From Agarivorans aestuarii (GTDB lineage: Bacteria; Pseudomonadota; Gammaproteobacteria; Enterobacterales; Celerinatantimonadaceae), in the NCBI RefSeq assembly GCF_019670125.1, contig NZ_AP023033.1, forward strand, positions 3,931,501 through 3,995,500: a stretch of 64,000 nucleotides of DNA, given 5' to 3'. The translations under genes and the position numbers were made by a program. The notes below the pieces were generated by a model. It did no database searches. It worked only from the letters and a program-made list of their open reading frames with translations, and had not been told where the DNA came from. Positions 29,131 through 38,130 of this stretch are shown here, piece by piece; position 1 is the stretch's first letter, and each line of letters begins with the position of its first letter.

Positions 29131-30165
29131 CTATTTATATAATTTCGAATAACTCTGAGCAATTTGTTGAATAGAGTACTCTTGCTTAATCAAATCGTAA
29201 GAAGCCTTCTTCCAAGAGCTCAAAACCTTGGGATTCAGGATAAGCTCTCTAACAATATCTGACAAGCTAGCCACATCGCCAACGTCAATCAAGTATCCAT
29301 TTTCGTTGTGAGTGATTACTGTTGATATCGCTCCAACATCTGTAGAAACGGCAGGTATGCCTCTTGACATTGACTCGAGCAGCACCATCGGTAGCCCCTC
29401 CGTATTTGAACTTATGATAAGTAAATCAAATGTCTGATATATTATTTTTTCATTTGGCTCATTTCCATGAAAAATGGCGTTCACACCCTTTTCTAACGCT
29501 AAATTTTCCAAGTCTTTTCTACATTCGCCATCACCAAAAATATTCAATTCTACAGAAGAGCGTTCTAATAAAGATAAAGCTTCGATTATCAATGGTACAT
29601 TTTTCAAAGGAATCAAACGACCAACAAAGCCTAATTTCAAAGGAGGAATATTTAGGAAAGGTTTAATTTCATTGGCGATGGGCACACCATTTGCAATCAA
29701 GCCAATACCATCAACAGGATAACCAAACCGGTCCTTAAGGGAGTACCTAATAGCCTCGGACACAGCAAGAATCTTAAACATAAACAAGCGAGAAAAAGCG
29801 AGAGACAATCTCATACCTCTAGCTTTAGGTGAGGTTTCTCCATGAGCTGTAAAAATAACTTTTTGCCGAAGTAGCAAAGGAATTACCGGGGACATACTTC
29901 TTACTAGAGGGATCGAATGAAAATGAACAATATCAAACCTGCGTAGCTGCTTAAGTGCAAACCACAGCCTTTGAAAAACAGAGCCTTCGATAAGAACTAC
30001 ATCAATCTCTTGAACCTTTAGTAGTGAATAAAACGTGTCCGTTTTTTTTCCTGCTGACATAACAGTTACTTTAATGCCGAGTTTCTTTTGCTCTATAGCG
30101 AGGTTATAAACTAAACGCTCGGCGCCCCCTAAGTTTAAACTGCTAACTAAATGAACTACTTTCAT
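29131..30165 (-). CDS. GT4-family glycosyltransferase
   Basis: The 344-residue protein is a GT-B fold retaining glycosyltransferase. The N-terminal domain starts with HLVSSLNLGGAERLVYNLA, the acceptor-side signature of GT4. The donor domain has GFVGRLIPLKN and the E-x7-E motif region SSNTEGLPMVLLESMSRG. The substrate cannot be assigned. It is the last gene of the accessory minus-strand operon and is visibly A+T-rich compared with xrtA. It lies 13 bases after the beta-helix gene. Confidence 0.88.
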   Translation of the reverse strand: MKVVHLVSSLNLGGAERLVYNLAIEQKKLGIKVTVMSAGKKTDTFYSLLKVQEIDVVLIEGSVFQRLWFALKQLRRFDIVHFHSIPLVRSMSPVIPLLLRQKVIFTAHGETSPKARGMRLSLAFSRLFMFKILAVSEAIRYSLKDRFGYPVDGIGLIANGVPIANEIKPFLNIPPLKLGFVGRLIPLKNVPLIIEALSLLERSSVELNIFGDGECRKDLENLALEKGVNAIFHGNEPNEKIIYQTFDLLIISSNTEGLPMVLLESMSRGIPAVSTDVGAISTVITHNENGYLIDVGDVASLSDIVRELILNPKVLSSWKKASYDLIKQEYSIQQIAQSYSKLYK

Positions 30166-30178
30166 AAATTTGCTTCAA

Positions 30179-31639
30179 TTAAGGTACCATTTGGATATCT
30201 ATAGCTCCAACCGAAGTCTTAGCTGCCCGTTTATTCTGATAGAAATCAAACTCTGGTGAAAACTCTGTATTAGAGGGTTTGCTAAACAACGGGATGTTTT
30301 TAACGCTAGATATTTCAACATCTACAAGCCCAACTTCGGAGTCGAAATCACATTCACAATGCTGACGCCATTCATCAAGCCCACCAATTTTAGACTGAAT
30401 ACCCACCCTCATATCGTTAAAATAAATACCATCTCCCTCAGAAATATATATATTGTTATCTGAAATAACTCGCCCCACTAGAGAAGATAAGGGGCCCAAT
30501 TCTGCATGATGTAAATGCCTGATTTCAAAAACCACATCATCAGTCCGAATACTTGAAAAGACATTATTATATATCAATACATTTCGGCTCGGGGGGCGCT
30601 TAGCTTCCGGGTCTTTATCTTGAAAACTTAAACCAAAATAAACTGGAGCATGATAGCTGGTTGCTGCGTTTAATACCGTATTGTTAACAACACGAATATT
30701 TTCTCCAGAATAAACACCTATTCCAGCCCCATTACTATCAATGACAATATTATTCTCAATCCGCACGTCTCTAGCTTCGAACATTCTCGGGTTTCGTTTT
30801 TTATCAAAGAACTGCGGGCTCGTGTCAAAACCTGCCAGAATTCCGGCGACACCCGCATTCTCAGAAAGATTACGTTGAATTACAATGTTTGAAGAGCCGC
30901 CTTTAACATAAACTGAATTGGTGGCTGTATCTTTAAAATAATTATCCTGAATGGTAATACCATGCGCATTGACAGCATCTATCCCTTCTGCATTTTTAGA
31001 ATCTCGTAGACCACTATTAAAAATACGATTTCTCTCAATTAATACATCCCACACATAAGGGTTGATTTTTATGGCGTCTCTACCACTACCGTGTATCAAG
31101 TTGCGAGATAAAACCACCTTAGAGACTCCATCTTGCCACCCCCCCTTCCAACGAACATGCATAGACACTGCATAGAAATAACCACCACTGATATCCAGCC
31201 CAACTAAGCGCGTACCTGAAGCGGTATGGTCTATTCTAATGGTTTGCTGTTTTTTCTTCTGATTAATAGGTTGCGTTATTTTAGCTTGATGTAACTCTGT
31301 AGAACGCAAGGTAATACGAGGCTTTCGTATCCTAACATGCTCTTCATAAACTCCAGGTTCTATCCAAATTTCGTCGCCAGGCCTAGCTCTCTTTAAGGCA
31401 TCATTAATTGTTGAGAAAGGGGCTTTATAAGTACCAACTCCCCCCCCCCCAGCGTAACTACCGTTAACAACCCAAATAGCACCATTTGACTGCTCTAAAT
31501 TGGCCCAAGAAGGCGAATCACTACTCATTTCAAGCTGATTCCACGGCATAATCATGCCAGCACTAGGAAACGCGAATAAAAGTAACAATACTCCTAAAAC
31601 ACTACTTTTCAATGGCAAGCCCTTATTATCTAGCGTCAA
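30179..31639 (-). CDS. Exported right-handed parallel beta-helix protein (possible EPS epimerase or lyase), with a G11 tract
   Basis: The 486-residue product has a signal peptide (residues 1-28, ending near PSAG) and a long right-handed beta-helix built of repeated V-x-I-x-x-N units from about residue 75 to 400 (RNLIHGSGRDAIKINP, ERNRIFNSG, IQDNYFKDT, IENNIVIDSNG). Such folds occur in pectate lyases, alginate C5-epimerases and their relatives, so it may modify or cut the EPS in the periplasm; the reaction is not decided. Residues 63-66 (GGGG) are encoded by an uninterrupted run of 11 G, a likely slippage site. It overlaps the deacetylase gene by four bases. Confidence 0.8.
   Translation of the reverse strand: MTLDNKGLPLKSSVLGVLLLLFAFPSAGMIMPWNQLEMSSDSPSWANLEQSNGAIWVVNGSYAGGGGVGTYKAPFSTINDALKRARPGDEIWIEPGVYEEHVRIRKPRITLRSTELHQAKITQPINQKKKQQTIRIDHTASGTRLVGLDISGGYFYAVSMHVRWKGGWQDGVSKVVLSRNLIHGSGRDAIKINPYVWDVLIERNRIFNSGLRDSKNAEGIDAVNAHGITIQDNYFKDTATNSVYVKGGSSNIVIQRNLSENAGVAGILAGFDTSPQFFDKKRNPRMFEARDVRIENNIVIDSNGAGIGVYSGENIRVVNNTVLNAATSYHAPVYFGLSFQDKDPEAKRPPSRNVLIYNNVFSSIRTDDVVFEIRHLHHAELGPLSSLVGRVISDNNIYISEGDGIYFNDMRVGIQSKIGGLDEWRQHCECDFDSEVGLVDVEISSVKNIPLFSKPSNTEFSPEFDFYQNKRAAKTSVGAIDIQMVP
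31440..31450 (-). repeat. Poly-G (C11 on plus strand) homopolymer tract in coding sequence
   Basis: Eleven consecutive C on the plus strand, read as GGG GGG GGG GG(A) in the beta-helix gene about 190 bases after its start codon. It is the longest homopolymer I noticed in the window. Gain or loss of one base would frameshift the gene early. Confidence 0.95.
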
Positions 31640-32625
31640 ACAGCCCCCAAAATAAATCTGGCTAACTCCTCCACCGATTTATCTCCATCTACAGATACTC
31701 TATCGATGTTATATCGTAAAGACATATCCAACCTAGTGTTCACACCTCCCTTAAAAGCAAATGCCAATCGGTAACCTAATTGATTGGCTAAATCTGTGGA
31801 TACTTGGTTAAAAGTCCCTGCTTTACCTACTGGATATGAAAAAAGAGCCGGGGTTTGACCTAACGTAGTGGCTAATTTAGCTTTTGAGCTAGCGAGTTCG
31901 TTCATTTGTTCTTCATCAGACAAATGCGAAAGAATAGGGTGACTTAATGTATGAGAACCAATAGCCATGCCTGACTTTAACATAACTTCAATTTGGTGCC
32001 ATGAAAGGTACAAATCTACTTTCTTTGGTAAAACAACATTACAAGTTTGCTCTAGAAAGCTAACTTTATCTTCAATTGATAAACTTGAGTCATCCTTTAG
32101 CATTTTAAGTATTATTTTGATAGATTGGCCGATATCATCACGCACTATAGAGCAAGGTTTGCTCCAGTGAGGTAACTGGATTTGCTTAACGGTGGTATTC
32201 TTCAACAAATAGGCAACTTTATCCCACCACGCAAGCTCCACCCCATCAGCAAAGTTCGTCACAATAAAGAATACTGCCGACATATTATGCTTTAGCAGTA
32301 AAGGATATGCATGCTCAAAGCAATCTACATAGCCATCATCAAAGGTAATCATTGCATAAGGCTTATCAAAACCAGACTCACTACTAAATAATTCGAGTAA
32401 GCCTTTCTCATCAAGCATACAAAAGTTAGATTTATAAAACTTTAGATGCTCCTCAAAATTCTCTACGCTGCAACTAAAAACATTAGGATCAAATTCGGTA
32501 ACAGCAGGGTTGCCTATACGATGATAATTAAACACATATAGGCCATTTCGATAATGATGAGAGGCCGAACCTTTAAAGCTAAAGTACTTCTTTAACCTCC
32601 CCCGAAGCTTACTCACTCGGTTCAT
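31636..32625 (-). CDS. NodB-type polysaccharide deacetylase
   Basis: The product (about 329 residues from the chosen start) is a metal-dependent CE4 deacetylase. The motifs are TFDDGYVDC (motif 1, with the catalytic and metal-binding Asp), SHTLSHPILS (motif 2, metal-binding His pair) and FSYPVGKAG (motif 3). It should remove acetyl groups from N-acetylhexosamines in the EPS. No signal peptide is evident, so location is uncertain. ATG at 32625 is preferred over 32646 because GAGG lies ten bases upstream; either way it overlaps the preceding gene. Confidence 0.87.
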   Translation of the reverse strand: MNRVSKLRGRLKKYFSFKGSASHHYRNGLYVFNYHRIGNPAVTEFDPNVFSCSVENFEEHLKFYKSNFCMLDEKGLLELFSSESGFDKPYAMITFDDGYVDCFEHAYPLLLKHNMSAVFFIVTNFADGVELAWWDKVAYLLKNTTVKQIQLPHWSKPCSIVRDDIGQSIKIILKMLKDDSSLSIEDKVSFLEQTCNVVLPKKVDLYLSWHQIEVMLKSGMAIGSHTLSHPILSHLSDEEQMNELASSKAKLATTLGQTPALFSYPVGKAGTFNQVSTDLANQLGYRLAFAFKGGVNTRLDMSLRYNIDRVSVDGDKSVEELARFILGAV

Positions 32626-33808
32626 ATCTTCTATACCTCGGTGCACCTACAATGTAATCACGATACTGATTTGGGTTACCCGACTCACCGGCTTCTGCAG
32701 CCTTGGCCATGTTGTACATTTCACGCGCCGACACATAGTGCAATACGTAGTTTTCACCATCGTTATATTTACTTTCCAAATAGCTGCACATGTCATCAAA
32801 AGGCTTGCCTAATAAAGTAGGCATATCAGCTTCTTGGGTGCCGTGAGTGTGTATTTTGATAAAGCGCCACTCAGGTCTACCTTCAACATGAATGTTCGCG
32901 TTTACCCATAAATCGACACGATCTTTAGTCGGCATCATACTGGTGCGAATATCAGAGTTCTCGATTTGCGGGAAAATGCCTTTTTTGCGGGCTTTCCAGT
33001 TAAGGTCTAGCGGTCCATTAATTAGCATTAAATCACCCCACATTTGACCGCCTACTTTGACCATTTTTCCAGTGTCATGCGACTTCGGCGCATGAGGGTC
33101 GTCTTTGGCATAATAAATCGCGTTCACCGTTGCGGGTTGGGTAACACTTGGCGCAGACGGGAACGTATAATCAACAAAACAGCCGGTCTCTTTAAGCACA
33201 ATAAGTTCGTCATTCACGCCACATAATTTGCCATCTGGGTGCGAGTTATCTAAGGTCCAGTTTCCGTGAATAAATGCGTATTGTAGCTTGCCGGTCTCTT
33301 CACTACGTACAAAGGCACCATGCTTCTCATGTAATAACTCGGTAAAGCCCTCCAAGGTTTTGCGCAAATTATCACTGGTATCGTCGTCGTGGTGCAGGTG
33401 AATTTCGATTTCACCAAAACCACGCGCACATATATCGGCTACCTTGGCTAAGTGCTCATAGCGATACTCTTCTTCTGGGTAGAAAAACGAATGTTTAGGG
33501 TGACAACCATCTGCATCTTGGTGTTTACCTGCCACTACCGGGTATTCATTAAACCAGCGGTCCACACGCGCTCGTTCTTGCTCAAGGCTAATGTTTTTGC
33601 CCCACTGCGGCTCGTAGTGGTCGACAAAACAAAACAAAACGTGGGTTGGCCCTTCAAATTTTGCCTTAGCTCTAAACTTCTGTTTTAGGTAATGAGGTAA
33701 CCATAAGTGCATCTGCTTCTTTCGAATAATTAAGGTTACCGCTGCTGCGCCAACTAGCAGCAATACAATTAAAGCTAAAAAGATTATCACCGTGATGTCC
33801 TTTGCCAT
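32609..33808 (-). CDS. Membrane-anchored polysaccharide-deacetylase-like protein
   Basis: The 399-residue product has one N-terminal membrane anchor (about residues 5-27) and then a domain that looks like a divergent NodB/CE4 or (beta/alpha)7 barrel: FCFVDHYEPQWG near the start, HPKHSFFYPEEEY, then EIEIHLHHDDDTS with a His-x-His-His metal-ligand pattern and FIHGNW. The overall order (Asp, His cluster, strand ends) fits a metal-dependent hydrolase, but the classic TFDDG and SHTxxH strings are absent. It overlaps the GT2 gene upstream and the NodB gene downstream, so two deacetylase-like genes are adjacent. Function is inferred. Confidence 0.7.
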   Translation of the reverse strand: MAKDITVIIFLALIVLLLVGAAAVTLIIRKKQMHLWLPHYLKQKFRAKAKFEGPTHVLFCFVDHYEPQWGKNISLEQERARVDRWFNEYPVVAGKHQDADGCHPKHSFFYPEEEYRYEHLAKVADICARGFGEIEIHLHHDDDTSDNLRKTLEGFTELLHEKHGAFVRSEETGKLQYAFIHGNWTLDNSHPDGKLCGVNDELIVLKETGCFVDYTFPSAPSVTQPATVNAIYYAKDDPHAPKSHDTGKMVKVGGQMWGDLMLINGPLDLNWKARKKGIFPQIENSDIRTSMMPTKDRVDLWVNANIHVEGRPEWRFIKIHTHGTQEADMPTLLGKPFDDMCSYLESKYNDGENYVLHYVSAREMYNMAKAAEAGESGNPNQYRDYIVGAPRYRRYEPSE

Positions 33809-34959
33809 GTGCCTTGCACATTTTTAAACAAGAATGAGTAGAAGCCTTTTAATAAAGCCATATTCATAGATACAAAAAAAGTTAGAAACGCAATGCTACC
33901 AGGTACACTTTTACCTCGCTTACTGCGACTGTTACCCCATGCAGCCACTAGGTAACCGGCTAGCTGAATAGCTAACAAACTAGCGTATAAAGGTTTGGTC
34001 ACCAGCACTAGGTTACAGAGTAAGGCAATAAGCATTAAATGCGGGGTGAACCAACGTAAGACTTTGTGGCTTAGGTAGGCAAAAAAACGCGCACCTTGTA
34101 ATGGGTTTAAGGCCCATAAACAGCGCGTAAAAGCTTGGTAGTTGCCGGTGCCTATACGAACTCGACGCTTTTCTTCATCCTGCAACGATGGCGCAACTTC
34201 TTCAAAGGCTACTGCGTTTGGTTCATACAATACCCGTTTACCCACCTTAGACACGTTCATTACAATCATGAAGTCATCAACAATGGTATTAGCGGGAAGA
34301 GCCTGATACAAAGGCTTGGCAATAGCGTAGATGGCACCATTAGCGCCAAGTAAGGCACCTAAGCGAGACTCATGAAACTTGAGCATTTGCTCATAGCGCC
34401 AGTAAATACCGTCTTTGTTATCTTCTGACTCAGAGTCAACCAAGTGCAACTCGCCACATACCGCGCCAATTTCGTCGCTATCAAAGTGCCTAACCAGGTT
34501 TTCAATTGCGTCCACTTCGAAATGGGTATTAGCGTCTGACATTACCAAAATAGGGTCTTCGGCCAACTCAACCAGGTCGTTAAGTACGTTAATTTTGCCG
34601 CGATTTTGCTCAAAGATATGGGCTTTAAAATTGCTCGCCTCCACGGCCTGCAAAATTTCTGCAGATTTATCCGTGCTGCCATCAGAGCCAATGTGAATGG
34701 TAAGTTTGTCTTTGGGGTAACTAAGCTGCAGCAAATTGTCTATGCGCTGCTGCAAACAGCTCTCTTCATTATAAGCGGCAATAATAATTGAAACAGATGG
34801 CCACTCTTTAGCTTCTAGTGAACGGCGCTCACGACGACGCCAAAGGTAGCGAGTATCGCGAACGGCCTGCTTAATGCCGCTGACCATTAACAACACGATG
34901 GGATAAACAGCATAACTGTAAGCGATTAAGCCCACAGCTATCCAAAATAACAATTCCAT
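33787..34959 (-). CDS. GT2-family membrane glycosyltransferase
   Basis: The 390-residue protein has an N-terminal membrane segment, a GT-A catalytic domain (SIIIAAYNEESCLQQRIDNLL, then SDGSTDKSAEIL and the DxD-like MSDANT), and three to four C-terminal membrane segments after about residue 285. This layout matches processive or EPS-type GT2 enzymes (IcaA/HasA-like shape). The QxxRW-like site appears as RVRIGTGNYQA. It overlaps the downstream gene by 22 bases and abuts the acetyltransferase gene. Confidence 0.88.
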   Translation of the reverse strand: MELLFWIAVGLIAYSYAVYPIVLLMVSGIKQAVRDTRYLWRRRERRSLEAKEWPSVSIIIAAYNEESCLQQRIDNLLQLSYPKDKLTIHIGSDGSTDKSAEILQAVEASNFKAHIFEQNRGKINVLNDLVELAEDPILVMSDANTHFEVDAIENLVRHFDSDEIGAVCGELHLVDSESEDNKDGIYWRYEQMLKFHESRLGALLGANGAIYAIAKPLYQALPANTIVDDFMIVMNVSKVGKRVLYEPNAVAFEEVAPSLQDEEKRRVRIGTGNYQAFTRCLWALNPLQGARFFAYLSHKVLRWFTPHLMLIALLCNLVLVTKPLYASLLAIQLAGYLVAAWGNSRSKRGKSVPGSIAFLTFFVSMNMALLKGFYSFLFKNVQGTWQRTSR

Positions 34960-35484
34960 TTACTGCTCCACCTCAGCGGGCTTACGACGATAGGCTTTTG
35001 CCGGTATGCCCAACATAGTTGCGCCCTCTTCTGCAGACTTGGTTAACACCGCATTGGCGCCAACTTTCACCAGATCGGCCACCTCTAGGTCACCAATAAT
35101 CTTGGCGCCAGCGCCCACAAATAAGTTTGAGCCTAAGCGTGGTGATTTACCTTTCTCATCGCCAATTACAACGCCACTTTCTAAAGTAATATTACTGCCG
35201 CCCATCACCTTAGAATTAATTACAATACCTACAGGGTGCATAATCACAAAACCGGGACCAAACTCGGCACCAGAGCCAATCACACATCCATTTAGAAACT
35301 TATTCAGCCATTGGAAGAAGTAGGCGAGTAAACCTAAGTTATGCTTGGCGCACCAACGCATCCAGCGATAGATAATATTAGCACTAGAGCCGTCAGCCAT
35401 TACAATCCTCAGCATGCTTACCGACGCTCCATCTAATCTGAAGATTTCTTGCTTACGACGAAAATCAGCTTTGATATTTTCCAT
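34960..35484 (-). CDS. Serine acetyltransferase-like hexapeptide acetyltransferase
   Basis: The 174-residue protein carries hexapeptide left-handed beta-helix repeats (IMHPVGIVINSKVM, NITLESGVVIGDE, LFVGAGAKIIGD, VKVGANAVLT) of the CysE/SAT family. In an EPS operon it more likely O- or N-acetylates a sugar than makes O-acetylserine, although CysE-like proteins of exosortase loci are often labelled serine acetyltransferase. The N-terminal part is shorter than in CysE. Its start codon shares one base with the stop of the GT4 gene upstream. Confidence 0.82.
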   Translation of the reverse strand: MENIKADFRRKQEIFRLDGASVSMLRIVMADGSSANIIYRWMRWCAKHNLGLLAYFFQWLNKFLNGCVIGSGAEFGPGFVIMHPVGIVINSKVMGGSNITLESGVVIGDEKGKSPRLGSNLFVGAGAKIIGDLEVADLVKVGANAVLTKSAEEGATMLGIPAKAYRRKPAEVEQ

Positions 35485-36665
35485 TATTTCACCAAAGTTA
35501 ACAGTTGCTCGGCATTATGACGCCACTGCCTTTCACGCTCGATATAAGCTCTAGCCTGCTGACCAACCTGCTGCTGTTGCTCCACTTGAGAAGAGAGGCT
35601 AAGAACCTTTTCTACACAAGACTCACGATCGTTTGCTTTAAATAACCAGCTCGTCTCACCATCGGCGACCACTTCGGCAATTGGTGTAAAATCAGGGGCA
35701 ACCATGCCTTTGCCCATCGCCATAAATTCAAACAACTTCATCGGCGAGCCGTAGTCATTTGAGTCTGGCAAAATGCCAAAGTCCATGGCCGACAAATAAG
35801 TCGGCACTTGGTCATGAGCGACCCTGCCAGGCATAATAATTTGCTGTTCAGCACCCGCATCAGCAATGCGCTGTTTAATACTTTGATAACAAACACCGTC
35901 ACCCACCAATAACAAAACAATATTGGGGTAATCTTTTAGACGCTCTGCAATTAGGTCAACAAACCAGTCAATACCGTGCCAATGCACAAAGGCACCCACG
36001 TAACCCACTACCACTTTATCTTCCACAGCTAACTGTTTACGTAAAGCAAGAGCGGCATCATCATCAATAATAAACTGGTCTAAATCGGCAGCGTTCGGCG
36101 AGATAACAGAAGGGGCAATATTTGGGTAAGCATCTTGAGCCACTTGCTGAAAACGGCTAGAAATAAACACTAAACCAGTGGCGTTACTAAATATCCACTT
36201 TTCGATTGAACGAGCAAAGCGCTGGAAAAATAACTCACGAACTCGATGCACTAAACATGAATCATTAATCTCCAACACAATTGGAATATTATGACGTTTT
36301 GCCCACCACACACTGGCAAACATAAACAATGAATAGCGCTCATAAACAAACTCTATTTGCTGCTCTTTAACCGTTTTACGTAAGCGCAACCAAGCCAATA
36401 CATTAAAGGCTAGTTCAAACAACTCAAACACAAACTCGGGAGTATGTTTGGTTAATTCAGCTAAGCGAGAAAACAAGCTTTTTTTAGCTGGCGGTTTAGC
36501 TGCTTGCTGCGGTTTCGGTGTAACAAGCTCTTCCTCTGGATCGGCGCCAGGCAAGGACAAAATACTTACTTTATGGCCAAGTTCACGTAGGCCTTTTACC
36601 ACACCACGAATATGCACACCTTCGGCCCCTCGGCCACGCGTTCGATGGTGGAACAACACTTTCAT
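35484..36665 (-). CDS. GT4-family glycosyltransferase (first gene of a minus-strand EPS operon)
   Basis: The 393-residue GT-B enzyme has the acceptor domain opening MKVLFHHRTRGRGAEGVHIR and the donor-domain block VGYVGAFVHWHGIDW, then LLVGDGVCYQ and the E-x7-E region around FGILPDSNDYGSPMKLFEFMAMGKG. The substrate is unknown. A strong ribosome-binding site AAGGAGAG precedes the ATG. The genes 36665 to 29131 are all on the same strand, with overlaps or gaps of at most 13 bases, and so form one operon. Confidence 0.9.
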   Translation of the reverse strand: MKVLFHHRTRGRGAEGVHIRGVVKGLRELGHKVSILSLPGADPEEELVTPKPQQAAKPPAKKSLFSRLAELTKHTPEFVFELFELAFNVLAWLRLRKTVKEQQIEFVYERYSLFMFASVWWAKRHNIPIVLEINDSCLVHRVRELFFQRFARSIEKWIFSNATGLVFISSRFQQVAQDAYPNIAPSVISPNAADLDQFIIDDDAALALRKQLAVEDKVVVGYVGAFVHWHGIDWFVDLIAERLKDYPNIVLLLVGDGVCYQSIKQRIADAGAEQQIIMPGRVAHDQVPTYLSAMDFGILPDSNDYGSPMKLFEFMAMGKGMVAPDFTPIAEVVADGETSWLFKANDRESCVEKVLSLSSQVEQQQQVGQQARAYIERERQWRHNAEQLLTLVK

Positions 36666-36720
36666 TAAACGGCTCTCCTTAGCACAAAAATGAAGTTAGC
36701 AAAATTAATCTATTTGCCGT

Positions 36721-36743
36721 GTAAGCTACTATAAATAGCTTAC
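36721..36743. promoter_or_regulatory. Inverted repeat upstream of the EPS glycosyltransferase operon
   Basis: GTAAGCTA-CTATAAA-TAGCTTAC is a perfect 8-bp inverted repeat with a 7-base AT-rich spacer, 56-78 bases before the start at 36665. Its position suits an operator or a promoter-proximal hairpin. There is no direct evidence for either. Confidence 0.4.
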
Positions 36744-36808
36744 TTAAAAGAATAACACAGTCCCCTGTGGGAAAAACTACAGATTTCGATTACCTAAATA
36801 TTGAAGTT

Positions 36809-37930
36809 TCACTTTCGGGATAATAGTTGAAGTAACATCTGTTTATTATTTTCCCAAGAAAACTTTAGAGACTGCTCTTTTATAAGTGAACCATCCCAAC
36901 TTTTTCCTAAAATATACCTTATCCCGTTTGCAACTTCGTCAGCACTTTTAGGTGAGATTAACTTCCCACATACTGACTCCTTAAACACCTCTGGAACCCC
37001 ACCAACCCTAGTTGCTAAGGTTGGAACCCCAGAAGCCATTGACTCAAGAACGACATTTGGCACCCCCTCAGCATAACTTGGCAAAGCAAGCAACTTAGCT
37101 TTAGCAATCCAATTAGGTAATAGCTGATGCTCGACCGCCCCCATTAAATGAACTCTAGAAGACACTCCTAGTATTTCAGCCTCTTCCTGAAGCTGGCTAA
37201 GCATCCCCCCTTCACCAAGATAAACTAATTGAAGGTCCGGGAATTCCTCCGAAACCATAGCAAAGCCTTTTAACAACTCAATCACCCCTTTGTCTCGTTT
37301 TAAGTTACCAACATAGAGTAAATAGTCATCGTCGGCTCGAGACTCCGAAATACCAAATAGTTCGTGGTTTACACCATTATAAATTACTTTAATCTTTTCC
37401 CGCTTCACTCCCAGCTTCACTAGTTTATTAGCAAGAGCTTGAGACACCGACAAAACTCCACTCGACCGATTTGCGGCAGCCAAAAACTGGCGAACCCTAC
37501 CAGGAAAGTGGTCAATTAAATTGATGTCGGAGCCATGAACCTTTATAAAGAATTTTGTAGACATTAGTCGACTTAACCACATGCTTACGACGCCTTCAGG
37601 AAAAGCCCACGAAGCGACAATAATCTGCGGATGCTTTTTAACTAACCATATCGCGCTGTGTAATAACAGTGAGACAAACATTGTATAACTATAAAAAGAC
37701 CTGCCTACCTTAGGTGTATAAAAGTAGGGAAAATAGCGAATAGAATCTGTTTGTTGGATAGACTTGCGATGCTTCCACCAATCTAAAAAAGCCACTGGTA
37801 TCAAAATACTCACACTGTAATCACTTTTCAACATGTCAAACTGTTGCTGATTGAATTTCCCTCGATTGCTCTGCCAAGGCAAGGGGTAAAGATTGGTTAA
37901 TAACACCAAATTTGGCTTTTTAGAACTCAT
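36809..37930 (-). CDS. GT4-family glycosyltransferase
   Basis: The GT-B enzyme (373 residues from the chosen start) has the acceptor motif VLLTNLYPLPWQSNRGKFNQ, a VHGSDINLIDHFPG loop, and the donor-domain signatures LLYVGNLKRDKGVIELL and ALPSYAEGVPNVVLESMASG with the E-x7-E pair. It resembles colanic acid and teichuronic acid glycosyltransferases. ATG at 37930 is preferred over 37942 since GGGGAG lies just upstream. It is separated by 143 bp from the operon that starts at 36665, so it may have its own promoter, and it is divergent from the PP-loop gene. Confidence 0.87.
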   Translation of the reverse strand: MSSKKPNLVLLTNLYPLPWQSNRGKFNQQQFDMLKSDYSVSILIPVAFLDWWKHRKSIQQTDSIRYFPYFYTPKVGRSFYSYTMFVSLLLHSAIWLVKKHPQIIVASWAFPEGVVSMWLSRLMSTKFFIKVHGSDINLIDHFPGRVRQFLAAANRSSGVLSVSQALANKLVKLGVKREKIKVIYNGVNHELFGISESRADDDYLLYVGNLKRDKGVIELLKGFAMVSEEFPDLQLVYLGEGGMLSQLQEEAEILGVSSRVHLMGAVEHQLLPNWIAKAKLLALPSYAEGVPNVVLESMASGVPTLATRVGGVPEVFKESVCGKLISPKSADEVANGIRYILGKSWDGSLIKEQSLKFSWENNKQMLLQLLSRK

Positions 37931-38130
37931 CAAACTTCCCATTAGACTTGTTACTACTTCGCGGCAAAGCCGCTGAAACGCTTATACAAATTTAAAATAA
38001 CGCTAACTGGTTACAGAGCATTTAGCAATCACTATGCATAGGAAACTTAGAATCGGGTAGACAGCCCAAGAGTTACTTGAGAGAATCCATTTCGTTAAGT
38101 TGCCTAGTTGAGGTTATGGAGAGAATCAAC

